The notes below the pieces were generated by a model. That model did no database searches. It worked only from the letters and a program-made list of their open reading frames with translations, and was not told the origin of the DNA. Positions 25,902 through 38,365 of a stretch of 64,000 nucleotides of DNA are shown piece after piece; position 1 is the stretch's first letter; each line of letters opens with the position of its first letter. The stretch is from the NCBI GenBank assembly GCA_009602735.1, contig WELA01007307.1, positions 203,679 to 267,678 of the forward strand, read 5' to 3'. A program made the position numbers and the translations under genes. Source of the stretch: Mesotaenium endlicherianum. Taxonomy: Eukaryota; Streptophyta; Zygnematophyceae; Zygnematales; Mesotaeniaceae.

Positions 25902-25913
25902 GCTCTGATACCA
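25902..25913 (-). other. Primer-binding site of element A
   Basis: Reads TGGTATCAGAGC on the minus strand, one base inside the 5' LTR. This is the standard plant retrotransposon site complementary to the 3' end of initiator-methionine tRNA. Confidence 0.9.
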
Positions 25914-25914
25914 C

Positions 25915-26416
25915 TGTAGTGAAACAGATAGATAATGTACTTAGTGAAATATAATATTCTATCTATTCAAGACAAGGATCTTTGAACACAAGTGGTAGCT
26001 TCTTGAAAGAGAGATGGCTTCTTGAAAGTTAATATATTTCTGGATTTTGGCAAGTACAAGAGTGATCCTGGAATGTCTTTCTATGTTCTAGCTCTTGTTT
26101 ATATACTTGCTACATAAGTAATTTCTAGGAAGGTGTATGTTGATGTGTTGGCACCCAACACATCCCAAAACTTGCCACCTCTTTCTAGAATAATGTACAC
26201 ATGTCCTTTTGACCTAAAAATGGCACATCTGACTTTTGCCACATGGAGTTCTTCTAGGTCTTTCCTCTAACTTCGAGAATGCCTTAGAAGGTTCAAAGGA
26301 CATGAACCAAGTCTCTAGAGTACCTATTCACACTTGAATCCACACAATACTACTCCAAATATATTTGAAATCATTAAAATATATGCAAACTAATATATTA
26401 AACTCAAAGCACTACA
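25915..26416 (-). repeat. 5' LTR of element A
   Basis: A 502-bp LTR with TGTAGTG...CACTACA inverted termini. It directly abuts a CT microsatellite on its outer side, so a target duplication cannot be read here. Confidence 0.92.
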
Positions 26417-26467
26417 CTCTCTCTCTCTCTCCCCCTCTTCCTCTCTCTCCCTTTCTCTGCGCCTTCC

Positions 26468-26511
<44 letters not shown>

Positions 26512-26539
26512 NNNNNNNNNNNNNNNNNNNNNNNNNNNN

Positions 26540-26617
<78 letters not shown>
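26417..26617. repeat. (CT)n microsatellite with assembly gap
   Basis: CT-rich, then pure CT, interrupted by 28 N at 26512-26539. The true length is unknown. Confidence 0.95.
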
Positions 26618-26621
<4 letters not shown>

Positions 26622-26639
26622 AAAGGAATCAACTTTTAG

Positions 26640-27560
26640 ATAAATTGACTTACCAATAAGCGCTTAACAATTAATGAAAGATCTTTGTATGAGCAAGTAA
26701 TTTGTATGGTATTTTCTTGTTAAGTAATTAATCAACAAAAGACCACACATCCAACGTAAGCAATATTCATAAGTCAAATGCAAGTAACGAGCATCAATCA
26801 TACGACTTGTATTCATACATAAGCAAGGATAGTAAGCTGTTTGTGTAACGGCTTGCAGTCGTGGATTTTGATGTTCTTTTAGTGAGCTGTACGGAGAGTT
26901 GGTCTCCGTTTTGAATGCCGAACTCAAGAGCATCGCCTTACCAATATACATGGAATAAGTTTACTGTTCAACGGCAGGTGTGATGGCACCGCCTACCCGA
27001 GAGTTAACCACGTCGGTAGGACCTCGGCTAACCAAATCCACAGCCATCCTCCATAATCCTGAATCGCCATCCACCTACTGGTGTCTTCTGGCCATTCATC
27101 TAGGATATCACACTTAAATGCATATCTAGGCAATTCACTGATAGCGAGTACGATAGTCAATTGACTGTCAAAGAATGGAACAGCAAAGTTCCCGAAGTTG
27201 ACTTCGGCCTACTGCTCCTGGCTGAGTCATTACACTTATTATTACTAAAAATTGAGGTAACTTAATATTAATAAAACTTTTGCAGACTGGACTTAATGAA
27301 ATGTAACATATAAATGAATGTTATATATTTAATTATTTGCATATATAAATACAGCACTAAATAAGTATTATTTCAATATACTCACATGTGCGAGTTCATG
27401 CGAATTAATGAATGTCGATATAATGCGAATTTACTAACTTTGTCAAAAAGGTCAGCGTGATGACTTTTGTATCATAGTTTAGTTTGCTGAGATTTATTAA
27501 TTAGTTATATATAGGATATAACATTAGTAGATTGCCATATAGTAAACTCGTTTGATATTT
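26640..27560 (+). repeat. Repeat F, copy 1
   Basis: AT-rich sequence that recurs in reverse orientation at about 35230-36000 and again in forward orientation at about 36080-36480. A shorter piece is at about 34990-35110. Shared landmarks are 'acataagcaaggatagtaag', the 'gcctacccgagagttaacc' block and the 'tcctgaatcgccatccac' block. No ORF; class unknown. Confidence 0.7.
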
Positions 27561-28286
27561 GAAATGAATCTTGCTTATTTAAGATTAATATATTTCATTT
27601 AAATATATAAGATCTGAGATAGGTGGAAGCGTGTGAAATTAGAGAGCGATCTTCGTCCTTATAATGAATTCCGTTTACTCATCTATAACCCTTGACTCAC
27701 TTACCGTAGTGTGCCATAGTCGCACACTAATACAAGGCACAAGAAAGAGGCGAGCTTAAGGACTAGAGCTTCTCTTTTAGAAACTCATGGCCTCTTGCCT
27801 ACCAGGCATACAAGCATGTATAAGCACATACACAATATCAGGGGACTGAATAGCAAAGGAGCTCTCATTCAAATGACCATAAAGTAGCTAAAAGACATCC
27901 CACTGACTTAGGTGCAAAACCATGGAATTTGTTCTCTGTGTGACCCCAAAATGTCAGAGGGCATAACTCTGTCAATACTACTCCAAATTGAGCTTACTTA
28001 ATGACAACGGATGCATCTTCACGAGACCTTTTCGAAAAGTTCTAGTTCGCTCCATTTGGAGCGCAGACAAACCAGCCATGTCAATTTTCATGAAGGCTGG
28101 TCATTAGAACGAACCCAAAAGTGCACACATGACTTGCAAGTAGAAATCCGACTGTAAAGCCTACTGTCCAGAATGAGGGACAACGAGATCCCAACCTGCT
28201 ATGAACCTATTGACCACCTGGTTGACCACGGCGCGAGGTGTGCCGTTTCGTGGGAAACCCGTTAAGTTGGGACCCACGGATCTAGG
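27561..28286. other. Intergenic, nothing recognised
   Basis: AT-rich, partly mixed sequence between repeat F and element B. No ORF or repeat matching elsewhere in the window was found. Confidence 0.4.
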
Positions 28287-28291
28287 TATAA

Positions 28292-28794
28292 TGTAGTGAT
28301 TTGAGTTATTATATATTAGTTTGCATATATTTTAATGTTTTCAAATATATTTGGAGTAGTATTGTGTGGAGTCAAGTGTGAATAGGTACTCTAGTAACTT
28401 GGTTCATGTCCTTTGAACCTTCCAAGGCATTTTCAAAGTTAGAGGAAAGACCTAGAAGAACTCCATGTGGCAAAAGTCAAATGTGCCATATTTAGGTCAA
28501 AAGGACATGTGTACATTATTCTAGAAAGAGGTGGCAAGTTTTGGGATGTGTTGGGTGCCAACACATCAACATACACTTTCCTAGAACTTACTTATGTAGC
28601 AAGTATATAAACAAGCGCTAGAACATAGAAAGAGATTCCAGAATCACTCTTGTATTTGCCAAAATTTAGAAATATATTAACTTTCAAGAAGCCATCTCTC
28701 TTTCAAGAAGCTATCACTTGTGTTCAAAGATCCTTGTCTTGAATAAATAAAGTATTATGTTTTACTAAGTACTTTATCTATCTGTTTCACTACA
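28292..28794 (+). repeat. 5' LTR of element B
   Basis: 503 bp, TG...CA ends. The outer flank is tataa and the inner flank is the PBS. Confidence 0.96.
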
Positions 28795-28795
28795 G

Positions 28796-28807
28796 TGGTA
28801 TTGGAGC
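28796..28807 (+). other. Primer-binding site of element B
   Basis: One base after the 5' LTR. It is a slightly diverged form of the initiator-Met-type site that is exact in element A. Confidence 0.8.
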
Positions 28808-28831
28808 TAGGCACTTTGATAGCACAAGAAG

Positions 28832-30111
28832 ATGGCCGATCCTCAAGACCAACAGCAAGCTTTTGAGGGAAGCCCTTCCTCTCCAAGACACCCTCCTCCA
28901 GCGCCGATGGGAGAGCCCACTCAAGAAAATCTGCAACAACAAGAAGCACCACAAGGAGGAGCACACCCTCCTCCAGCGTCAATGGGAGAGCCTACTCAAG
29001 GAAATCTGCAACAACAAGAAGCACCACAAGGAGGAGCACCGTCAAATCCCGTGGCAGCCGCTATAGCAAAGTTGACCCCACCACAAGGAGTTCCCGCAAA
29101 TGAGTGGGCAGCCTTCCTAATGACCGTCCACAACCAAGTGGGCTTGGCCACCTATGAAGCAACCGTGCAAGCGTCAAGAGAAGCTATGGCTGCCATGGTT
29201 GCCCCTATTGCGAGCAATGCTCAAAATCCAGCCCCGGCTCAAGCGCCTCCACAAGAGCCAACGAGAGCAAGGAAACTCATCAAGCCCGGCAAACCCGACA
29301 CTTTCAACCCCGGGAAAGGTGCCAACCTGAATTTATGGCTCTACCAAGTGGAGACGTACCTCGCGTTCCTTGAAGTACCCGAGGAGGACTACGTTCCCTT
29401 TGCCGTTACCTTACTTAGAGGAGCAGCAACATCATGGTGGCGTAACTATCAAGCGGCTATATATCAAGCTATGGCGCACCCCATGCTCGGCCAAGAGCCC
29501 CCACCATCATATGCAAGATGGGCAGATTTTCTTGAGGCCCTCAAGAAGCAATACATGCCCATCAATGCGGAGAAGATTGCTCGAAGAAAGCTCCACCATC
29601 TCAAGCAAACGACGTCCATTCAAGAGTATACCTCCAGATTCACGCCCTCACTCTTGAGATCCCCAACATGTCTCTCGAGGAGAAGATTGACCGTTACATC
29701 TTTGGCCTCAAACCCAAGGTGGCAAAGAAAGTGGAGTTACGCGACTTGACAGACTTCTCAAAGATCATTGAAGTGGCCCAGAAGGTGGATACCTTGGATT
29801 TCAAGCACTCCGTGCCTTCATCTTCACGGGTATCGGCGACGCGGGTGTACGCAGCTTCTTCCACATCCGAATCTGGACCCACACCCATGGAAATCGGAGT
29901 TATTAAAAGGGACCCTGCGGCTGCCCGGAAGAGTGGAAGACCCTCCAATGACACTTATGATGCAAGAAACCAGCAAGGAGTGAAAGCAAGACTCTCCCCG
30001 GCTGAAAAAGAAGCTCTCATGGCGGCTGGACTATGCTTCTATTGCAAGGAAAACGGCCATCGTGCACTTTCATGCCCCAAAAAGTTGTCAAAAAACGGAC
30101 AGCGCCGGTAG
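28832..30111 (+). pseudogene. gag region of element B
   Basis: Proline/glutamine-rich N-terminus with a duplicated '[11 protein letters not shown]'-type segment, the retrotransposon gag domain, and a CCHC knuckle ('[14 protein letters not shown]'). About one break; otherwise collinear with the intact 426-residue gag of element C. Confidence 0.88.
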
Positions 30112-33100
30112 GCCAGGAGCCTACCACCCCAAGACCCACTTCACGAGAAGGCAACACGCCAAGTGAGGTGGAGACCCCCGTTGAAGACGACGTTCCAGCC
30201 CCAATGAGTTTGAGAGGTTACCTTGGAGGAGAGAAGGTCCACATCTTGGTGGATAGCGGAGCTCAAGGCAACTTCATTGCTGCAGATTTTGCCACCAAGC
30301 ACGGTATTACTATGCGAACTCTTGACCACGACGAGGAGATTATGATGCCCGATGGATTCTCCTATACTACCCCTTCCAAGAAGACGTACCCCTTAGCACT
30401 CTCTATCAAGTCCTTCAAGGATAGAGTAGTGTTCTCCCCCATGCAATTGGGCAAGTACGACGTCATCCTAGGGACGCCTTGGTTGACCAAGCACAGCCCC
30501 CAAGTTGATTGGAGGAACGGTACTATCAAGATCAAGAATGACATCACTTCAAGAATCTGTGTTTTGCGCGCAATCCATAATATCCAGACCCAAGACATCC
30601 AGAAGCCGGCACACGAGATACTATTGTCCGCCCTCCAACTCAAGAGACTTGTGAGGAAGGGACACGAGCTTCTTTTGGCCTTGATCACGCCAAAAGACAT
30701 CAAGAAAGACATCGAGAGTCAAGAAGGCAGCCCCGTTCCCAAGGAGATACAAGAAGTCTTAGAGGACTACAAAGAAGTGTTCTCCCCGGAATTGCCCAAG
30801 GGCCTACCCCCCAAAAGATTCGTAGACCACAAGATAGAGTTGGAGCCCGGAAGCAAGCCCATCTCTCGGCCTACGTTCAAAATGTCATACACGGAGCTAG
30901 ACGAAGTCAAGAAGCAAATCAAGGAGCTACGAGAGCATGGCTTCATTCGACCTAGCAAGTCGCCATTTGGAGCTCCGGTGCTATTTGTCAAGAAGAAAGA
31001 TGGTACCTTGAGGATGTGTGTGGACTATCGCGCCCTCAACAAGATCACCATCAAGAATCGATACCCGCTGCCGCGCATGGATGAGCTCATGGACCGGCTG
31101 GTTGGAGCCAAGTACTTCACGAAGATTGACTTACGGAGCGGCTACGACCAGATTCGCATCGCAGAACCGGACATAGAGAAGACGGCATTCAGGACAAGAC
31201 ATGGACATTTTGAGTTCATGGTCTTGCCATTTGGACTCACCAACGCGCCAGCAACTTTCATGACTATGATGAACACCATATTTCAGCCCATGTTGGACAG
31301 ATTTGTGGTGGTATTCATCGATGACATCCTTATCTACAGCAAGACCCTTGAAGAGCATGCGAGACACTTGAAAGAAGTCCTTGAAGTATTGAAGCAAAAC
31401 AAGCTATTTGCGAAGGAGTCAAAATGCGAGTTTGCCAAACAAGAAGTGGAGTTCCTAGGTCTCCACGTGACTGCTGATGGCATCAAGATAGACCCCAAGA
31501 AGACCACGGTGGTGGAGGAATGGCCAACCCCCACGACCAAGAAAGAACTCCAGTCATTCTTGGGATTTGCCAATTGGTACAGAAAATTCATCCAAGGCTT
31601 CTCGCACATAGCAGCCCCCCTGACAGATCTACTCAAGAAGGACAGGCTATATACATGGACCGAGAAAGAGGAAGAGGCATTTCAAGAGTTAAAGCGAAGA
31701 TTGACCACATCCCCGGTGCTCACACTCCCAAGTCCAAACCCAGATTGGCCCTTCCACGTCATCACCGATGCATCTTCCTATGCAATAGGAGCAATCCTGC
31801 TTCAAGACCAAGGCAAGGGACTGCAGCCCATCGCCTACGAGTCAAGGAAGCTAAATCCAGCCGAGCAAAATTATACAACCACGGAGCGAGAGGCATTGGC
31901 GATTGTACATGCCTTGAAGGTTTGGCGCTGCTACGTTGAAGGACGCAAAGTACTGGTCACCACGGACCACGAGGCGTTAAAGCACCTCCAAACGCAGCCG
32001 TATCTCTCAAGGAGACAAGCAAGATGGAGCGGATACTTGCAACAATACAACATCACGATTCAGTACCAGCCCGGCAAGACAAACCCGGCTGACCCCCTCT
32101 CAAGACTGCAATTAAATGCAGTGATGGTATCCCTGAAGACAGATCTGGAAGCTCGATTTTCAGCCGCCTATGAAAGAGACCCTTACTACAAGAACGGAGA
32201 AGCAGCCTTGGACCCATGCAAGAAGCAAGAAGGCAATTATTGGGTGAGGCAAGATACGGGCCAGAGATGTGTTCCTAATGACTTAGACCTCCGGCTCTTG
32301 CTTCTACGAGAAGCACACGACAACCCTCTTGGAGGACACTTTGGAATCCTAAGGACCACGGGCGTTCTAGCTAGGACTTATTGTTGGCCAGGCATGTCTA
32401 AGCAAGTCAAGGAGTACTGCAGGAGCTGTGACACATGCCAAAGAATCAAGCCATCATCGCAAAAGGCGGGAGGACTCCTCCAACCACTACCAATCCCCGA
32501 AAGACAATGGACGGACATCTCAATGGACCTTATCGTGGACTTGCCCGTGACACCTCGAGGCCATAATGCAATACTCACGGTGGTGGACAGACTTACCAAG
32601 ATGGCTCATTTTATTCCCACGACGACTAAGGCTACAGCACCACAACTTGCAAGACTCATCTTTGACAACATCTTCCGACTCCATGGACTACCATCAAGAA
32701 TTGTGTCAGATAGAGATCCAAGATTCACAAGCCATTTCTGGAAAAATCTCTTCAAGAACTTGGGTACATCGCTGGATATGTCTACTGCCTACCACCCACA
32801 ATCAGATGGGCAAACCGAGCGTATGAATCGTACCCTAAAGACCTCTCTAAAGGCCTACGTGTCTACCCTCGAGCAAGACTGGGACATGTACTTGACCCCC
32901 CTCGAGTTTGCCTACAACAACACTACGCAGGCCTCTACCCAAGAGTCCCCATTCTTCCTCAACTATGGCTTCCATCCGACCACGCCACTGAGCTTCACGG
33001 CTGGCCATGATGAAGTACCTGCAGCCACAGATTTTATGGAGACATTAGAAGCAGCCCTTACAGCAGCGAAGAAAGCTCTACAACACGCGCAAGATGCTCA

Positions 33101-33698
33101 AGCAAGAGTGGCGAACAGATCCAGAAGAGAAATTACGTACAGAGTGGGTGACAACGTGTTACTATCATCCAAGAACATTTCCCTGAACAACAGGCCTGCC
33201 GGCAGCAAGTTCTCTCCCAAGTATTTGGGACCCTTCAAGATTATCCAGCAAGTCAACCCCGTTGCTTTCAAGCTAGAACTTCCCCAGACTATGCACATCG
33301 ACCCCGTATTCCACGCTTCCCTCTTCAAGCCATATGTACAACCCGACAACAAGTTCCCAGGACGTGTGACAACCCCACCAGCCCCAACAATAGTGGATGA
33401 TCATTTGGAGTACGAAGTGCAAGACATAGTGGCTATCAGAAATTTCAGGAGACAGCAGCAATACTTGATCAAGTGGAAAGGATATCCAGATTCGGTGAAT
33501 AGTTGGGTGGCGGCGCACTACCTTGACAAAGTTCAGAGAAAGTTGAAGCGCTTCCATGCCGCCAACCCCCATCTTGGACCAGCTCCAAGTCTCTCTACTA
33601 GAAGCCCGAAGAATTCAGGGAGGCAGCCTGCCACCATCAAGAAGCAGCAGAAGACCCCTTGGAGGCAGCCTGCAAGAACAAGAAAGAGGAAACATTGA
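30033..33698 (+). CDS. pol polyprotein of element B (PR-RT-RH-IN-chromodomain)
   Basis: An open frame of 1,221 codons overlapping the end of gag in another frame, as in element C. Visible parts: protease '[10 protein letters not shown]', RT with '[17 protein letters not shown]' and 'FIDD', RNase H ('[10 protein letters not shown]', '[12 protein letters not shown]'), integrase HHCC finger ('[11 protein letters not shown]'), the DDE core ('[12 protein letters not shown]', '[13 protein letters not shown]') and a terminal chromodomain ('[11 protein letters not shown]'). The chromodomain places it among chromoviruses, which are thought to read histone marks when choosing integration sites. Confidence 0.95.
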   Translation: MLLLQGKRPSCTFMPQKVVKKRTAPVGQEPTTPRPTSREGNTPSEVETPVEDDVPAPMSLRGYLGGEKVHILVDSGAQGNFIAADFATKHGITMRTLDHDEEIMMPDGFSYTTPSKKTYPLALSIKSFKDRVVFSPMQLGKYDVILGTPWLTKHSPQVDWRNGTIKIKNDITSRICVLRAIHNIQTQDIQKPAHEILLSALQLKRLVRKGHELLLALITPKDIKKDIESQEGSPVPKEIQEVLEDYKEVFSPELPKGLPPKRFVDHKIELEPGSKPISRPTFKMSYTELDEVKKQIKELREHGFIRPSKSPFGAPVLFVKKKDGTLRMCVDYRALNKITIKNRYPLPRMDELMDRLVGAKYFTKIDLRSGYDQIRIAEPDIEKTAFRTRHGHFEFMVLPFGLTNAPATFMTMMNTIFQPMLDRFVVVFIDDILIYSKTLEEHARHLKEVLEVLKQNKLFAKESKCEFAKQEVEFLGLHVTADGIKIDPKKTTVVEEWPTPTTKKELQSFLGFANWYRKFIQGFSHIAAPLTDLLKKDRLYTWTEKEEEAFQELKRRLTTSPVLTLPSPNPDWPFHVITDASSYAIGAILLQDQGKGLQPIAYESRKLNPAEQNYTTTEREALAIVHALKVWRCYVEGRKVLVTTDHEALKHLQTQPYLSRRQARWSGYLQQYNITIQYQPGKTNPADPLSRLQLNAVMVSLKTDLEARFSAAYERDPYYKNGEAALDPCKKQEGNYWVRQDTGQRCVPNDLDLRLLLLREAHDNPLGGHFGILRTTGVLARTYCWPGMSKQVKEYCRSCDTCQRIKPSSQKAGGLLQPLPIPERQWTDISMDLIVDLPVTPRGHNAILTVVDRLTKMAHFIPTTTKATAPQLARLIFDNIFRLHGLPSRIVSDRDPRFTSHFWKNLFKNLGTSLDMSTAYHPQSDGQTERMNRTLKTSLKAYVSTLEQDWDMYLTPLEFAYNNTTQASTQESPFFLNYGFHPTTPLSFTAGHDEVPAATDFMETLEAALTAAKKALQHAQDAQARVANRSRREITYRVGDNVLLSSKNISLNNRPAGSKFSPKYLGPFKIIQQVNPVAFKLELPQTMHIDPVFHASLFKPYVQPDNKFPGRVTTPPAPTIVDDHLEYEVQDIVAIRNFRRQQQYLIKWKGYPDSVNSWVAAHYLDKVQRKLKRFHAANPHLGPAPSLSTRSPKNSGRQPATIKKQQKTPWRQPARTRKRKH

Positions 33699-33783
33699 CA
33701 TTAGACACTCTTCTCTTCTCGCAGTTTCTGGACAGAAAACTAAAACTGCTACTGGTGATAGGTCTCTGCATAATAAATTCTGA

Positions 33784-34455
33784 AAATATACTTGGCTGTA
33801 GTCCACAAGTAGCCGGTCATTTAGAGTCCAAGTTTGCTCAATTTGGAGCACTGGTGAGAGAGATATGATGCTCTAAGTAGAAGGGGGTCAGGCTGCTGGC
33901 ATTGTTAGGGCAGAATATGCCTTCTGACATTGTGCCCTCCCCTGAACTTGGAATGCTCTGAAACTCAAGACTCTGGTAGAACATCTTACAGCGCCTAGTT
34001 TGAGACTTAGTTTGCAGCATTTGGAGAAGTATAGAAGGACTTATGATTTTCAGAAGTTTCTGCACAGATTTGGAGGAGTGCCTACTCTCTCAGCTCTCAA
34101 CGACACTCCAGAAATTAGAATGCTCTCAAATTTGGTGACCCGGTATAGTTCTCCGATGCGGTCCGTCTGGCACTCAAATTTTTAGATTTGGAGCAGTTTT
34201 GTGGCCGCTACAATTTTTTGAATTCGTGGCAGATTCTAGGCCAACTTGTACAATTTTCTTTATCATCAAGGAGTAGGCTAGCCAATAAGGTAACACCACC
34301 TAAGACCTTGCCTAGTCTACCTTACATGTGTAGCACCTGACTTGGCACCTTTGACTAGTCCTCTTCACATGTGTGGCATCTGACTTGAAACTGTTGACTA
34401 GTTTGCTCCACATGTGTAAGACTGACTTGACGCGCCGAGACGTCGCTTTTAGTGA
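33784..34455 (+). other. 3' noncoding region of element B
   Basis: Sequence between pol and the 3' LTR, related to the same region of A and C. Confidence 0.8.
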
Positions 34456-34958
34456 TGTAGTGATTTGAGTTATTATATATTAGTTTGCATATATTTTGAT
34501 GTTTTCAAATATATTTGGAGTAGTATTGTGTGGAGTCAAGTGTGAATAGGTACTCTAGTAACTTGGTTCATGTCCTTTGAACCTTCCAAGGCATTTTCGA
34601 AGTTAGAGGAAAGACCTAGAAGAACTCCATGTGGCAAAAGTCAAATGTGCCATTTTTAGGTCAAAAGGACATGTGTACATTATTCTAGAAAGAGGTGATA
34701 AGTTTTGGGATGTGTTGGGTGCCAACACATCAACATACACTTTCCTAGAACTTACTTATGTAGCAAGTATATAAACAAGAGCTAGAACATAGAAAGACAT
34801 TCCAGAGTCACTCTTGTACTTGCCAAAATCTAGAAATATATTAACTTTCAAGAAGCCATCTCTCTTTCAAGAAGCTATCACTTGTGTTCAAAGATCCTTG
34901 TCTTGAATAGATAAAGTATTCTGTTTTACTAAGTACTTTATCTATCTGTTTCACTACA
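34456..34958 (+). repeat. 3' LTR of element B
   Basis: 503 bp with CACTACA terminus, followed by the target duplication tataa at 34959-34963. Confidence 0.96.
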
Positions 34959-34963
34959 TATAA

Positions 34964-36000
34964 CGACCATATTAATTGGTTGGTTGACTGAAGTTCTAAC
35001 TGTTCAGTTGACTGACGACGGCTCCGCCTACCCAGGAGTCAACCACACTGGGAGGACATCGGTTTACCAAATCTCAGTCGACCTCCCGACTTTCAGTATA
35101 CTTTGGTCACATGTGCCAATCTACAAATAATAATCTAAATGAATATATCAATCATTAGCGCATTGGGTCCAAGTATACTGACTATATTATACGAGCTTAC
35201 CCCATATCAACGTACTTATATTATGTCCTACATATATACAGGTTATCTCAACAAACTATACTTTGATACAAAAGTCATCCTGCTGAGCTTTTCGACAAAG
35301 TCAGTAAACTCGTATTTTATCGACAAACATTCATTTAGATGAACTCGCACATGTGAGTATATCGACATAATACTTATTTAGGGTTATATTTATATTTGCA
35401 ATTAATTAAATAAATAATGAATTGATTCATTACAGTTCTTGGCTAAGTTTGATGCGATCTATGATGACGTGTTGGAAGAGAAAGTGGAAGCGGATATGGA
35501 AGAGGAAGCGGTTCATGCAATAGTGGTGGAAGTGGAGGTTGCAGGTTGCAGTCCACTTAAGTCAGCTTGATGACACATACTTTGAAAGCCAGTCGACCGC
35601 GTTAAGCGAAACTAGCAAACTGCCGCGTAATGCATCTATTGTGATATGCTAGAGGAATGGCTAGATGACGCTTTAAGTGGATGGCGATTTCAGGATAATG
35701 GGAGATGGCTGTAGATTTGGTTAGTTGAGGTCCTACCGACGAGGTTAATTCCCCGGTGGGGGGTGCATCCTACGTGCCGTCAAACAGTAAATACATTTAA
35801 TAAACAAATGCGAGTTTGGCATTCTGAAACGAGGCCAATTCTTTCAACAAACTATTGAGAGAATCTCTGAATCCAAGGCTGCAAGCCGTCACACAAACTG
35901 CTTACTATCCTTGCTTATGTATGAGTTTACTGATTGCATGCTTGATGCTCGCTACTTGCTTTTGACTTCTGAGAATTGCTTACGCGAGTTGTAATGTGCT
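34964..36000 (-). repeat. Repeat F, copy 2 (reverse) plus a short forward piece
   Basis: About 35230-36000 is the reverse complement of repeat F copy 1, with the same landmark blocks in reverse order. About 34990-35110 is a short forward piece containing the 'ccgcctacccaggagtcaacc' block. Together with copies 1 and 3, element B lies inside a cluster of F repeats. Confidence 0.65.
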
Positions 36001-36079
36001 CTTTTTTGTTAAATGAGTTAATCAAAAAACAACATAAAGATTACTTGCTGATATGGATATTTTAATTGTATAGATAATT

Positions 36080-36480
36080 GCTTGTTTGTAAATTAACATA
36101 TTTCAGCGAGTAATGAACATCAATCATGCCATCAGTAAAATCAATAAGCAAGGTAAGTAAGCAGCTCGTGAACGGCTTGCAACCTTGAGTTTAGATATTA
36201 CCCCAGTTGTCTGTACAAAAACTTGGTCTCATTTTTAAATCCCAAACTCGATGAAAAACCTAGCATATGTACAAGGAATGAGTATACGATTTAACGGCAA
36301 TGCGATGGCACTGCCTACCCAAGAGTTAACCTCATCCGTTGGACATCGGCTAACTAAGCCATTGACATCTCGGATTATTCCAAATCGCCATTTGCCTGAG
36401 GCATCATTTGGCCATTTATCTAGCATATCACACTAGATGCATATTAGGCAGTCCACTGGTTTTGTTAAGATGGTCAGCTG
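36080..36480 (+). repeat. Repeat F, copy 3
   Basis: Forward copy matching 26780-27150: 'aagcaaggtaagtaagcag', the 'cctacccaagagttaacc' block and 'aaatcgccatttgcc'. More diverged than copies 1 and 2. Confidence 0.65.
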
Positions 36481-36759
36481 GCTCTCAAAAATGTGTCAGC
36501 AAGCTGACCTAAGTACATCTTGGCTGTTCTCGGGTGAGTCTTTGTACTAAATATTTGAAAAGTTTGGGAGAAAGTAATCAGTTATTTCATTTGATGAAAG
36601 TAACATGTCTAGGAAATAAATTGAATCAGTACAAAATGTTTTAGCAAGTTGACTTAGATGCACTTCAGTATCCAACTTTTGGTGTAGTCATTATATTTAA
36701 TTGTTAGTAGAATTCAACAAATTGAATTCAATAAATATTTCAGTTAACCACATTGATAA

Positions 36760-37240
36760 ATTTATTGCTTCACTACAACAATTGAACCGGAGCCAAAGAC
36801 GCAATATGTGGAATTGTAGGAGCTGCAGATCGCCTAACCTCAAGCCTCGAGCCAGGCCGCCTTCTATCGAAAGCGCGCAAGTGTACACACGCGGCCCAAG
36901 ATGGAGTAAGTTGCGTACGCCGCCTCCCAGGAACAGCAGGGTGCCCGACGCTAGATGGCTCTCTCCTAGGCGCCCTTCCCTCATCTCATTCCATCTTCAG
37001 TGTACGCCACTGCACAGACTGACTCGCCCATGGACATACAGCTTATTGCAAAGGAGCACGTCACTCATCATAGCGCAATTGACCTCATCATTACTCGTTC
37101 GGAGTGTCAGCATTTTTTCATCGTCGGTGTTGGACAAGTCCTCTACGACCCCCGCACGGCCCTAATTCAACCATTTATACGCGTTCGCAACCTTGTCGAG
37201 GACCTTCAGGCGACTCATATGCTAGAATGTATCTAGGATA
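36760..37240 (+). other. GC-rich island with unassigned short ORFs
   Basis: This stretch is clearly richer in GC than its AT-rich surroundings. It has a frame ending at 37236 (segment 'DSPMDIQLIAKEHVTHH', then 'FFIVGVGQVLYDPRTAL') preceded by an acceptor-like 'ccatcttcag' near 36997-37006. The segment reads like protein but matches no family I recognise. It could be one exon of a small gene or a remnant carried by a mobile element. Confidence 0.25.
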
Positions 37241-38217
37241 ACGTGGCCGACCACGACAACGCCCGTTCTACAGTGTAGTGGGACTTTCACCTCTAGAGCC
37301 GCTAAGTCGATTGAGAGGGTGCCATGGACGCTCCGCAGATTGGCTCCTTTCCCCACAGGCTCCGAGCCTACTTGAAAGGGAGGAGGGTGCAAAGAGTGCG
37401 CCCACACACACTCACGCACCCTCACCCGCGAGTGGAAGCGTGCACGAGGACCTTCCCTAGTTGCAAACACAAGGTGGAGTGGCCTGGTGGTGTGCCACCC
37501 TTGCAAAAGAGAGAGAGCTGCATGAAAGAGGAGTGGAAAAGAACTCACTTTATTAAGAAAAGTCGTTACAAGATAAGAAAGTTATACTAGACTAGACAAG
37601 ACTAGGCTCCCTCTTTTTATGCTTCAATTCTAAGTGTCTTCTCTAGCAAAGTACCTCCAGAACCTTCTACTATGGCTCCTTCCATGTAGATGACCTTGCC
37701 TAGTTGGACAAGCTAGCACACTCACACGCACACAATCACGCTCTAGAATATTCAGCTACACAATCCACTAACTCCTCACGGAGTTTCTATAATTTACACA
37801 ATCACTTTGGCACTCTACGTAATCGTACGTAGTTTCTGGAACCCTCATGATTCAATGTCCTACTTTTTGGACTCCAACCGAAATTTTCGTCACTGGACCT
37901 GTCCTTGTCACTAAATAAAATTTATGACACTAAAAACTCACTAAACTCCCAAAATTCATAACTTTCTCAATACTTGTCCAAATGACTTGAAATGAAGGCC
38001 AAAGTTCTTTTAAAATGACACTTTACGCATATAAAATGCTAGAAAAATATAAACTACACTTTGATAACCTTACACTACTTCACCAACCTTGCACTCCCAT
38101 GTACCATCGACGTTCTGACAGCTGCTCACATTTGGTACTTCTAAGCTACTGTACCTTGGAGAACAAAAGATTGGCGCAGCGCGTCACTTACATGTCGCAC
38201 CCATCTCAAGGCCGGAG
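37241..38217. other. Intergenic, nothing recognised
   Basis: Mixed sequence, AT-rich after 37500, leading to the GA microsatellite. No supported feature. Confidence 0.4.
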
Positions 38218-38290
<73 letters not shown>

Positions 38291-38319
38291 NNNNNNNNNN
38301 NNNNNNNNNNNNNNNNNNN

Positions 38320-38365
<46 letters not shown>

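Larger units (their letters stand above)
19905..26416 (-). mobile_element. Ty3/gypsy chromovirus A (minus strand), degraded copy
   Basis: Runs from the 5' LTR at 25915-26416 through gag (about 25884-24670) and pol (about 24750-21001: protease, RT, RNase H, integrase, chromodomain) to a truncated 3' LTR at 19907-20316. The primer-binding site next to the 5' LTR is an exact match to the plant initiator-Met tRNA type. Same family as B and C, with near-identical proteins. It is broken, with about three or four breaks in its coding part. By hand count its LTRs differ at about 5% of positions, so it is the oldest of the three. Single N characters lie at 19904 and 20117 in or next to the truncated LTR. 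Confidence 0.93.
28292..34958 (+). mobile_element. Ty3/gypsy chromovirus B, nearly whole
   Basis: A 6,667-bp element bounded by a perfect 5-bp target duplication, tataa (28287-28291 and 34959-34963). LTRs are at 28292-28794 and 34456-34958, 503 bp each, with TGTAGTG...CACTACA ends. By hand count they differ at about 12 positions (about 2.4%), so the insertion is moderately recent. The pol frame is open; the element carries about one break, in gag. Order: LTR, PBS, gag, PR-RT-RH-IN-chromodomain, 3' noncoding region, LTR. Confidence 0.97.
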
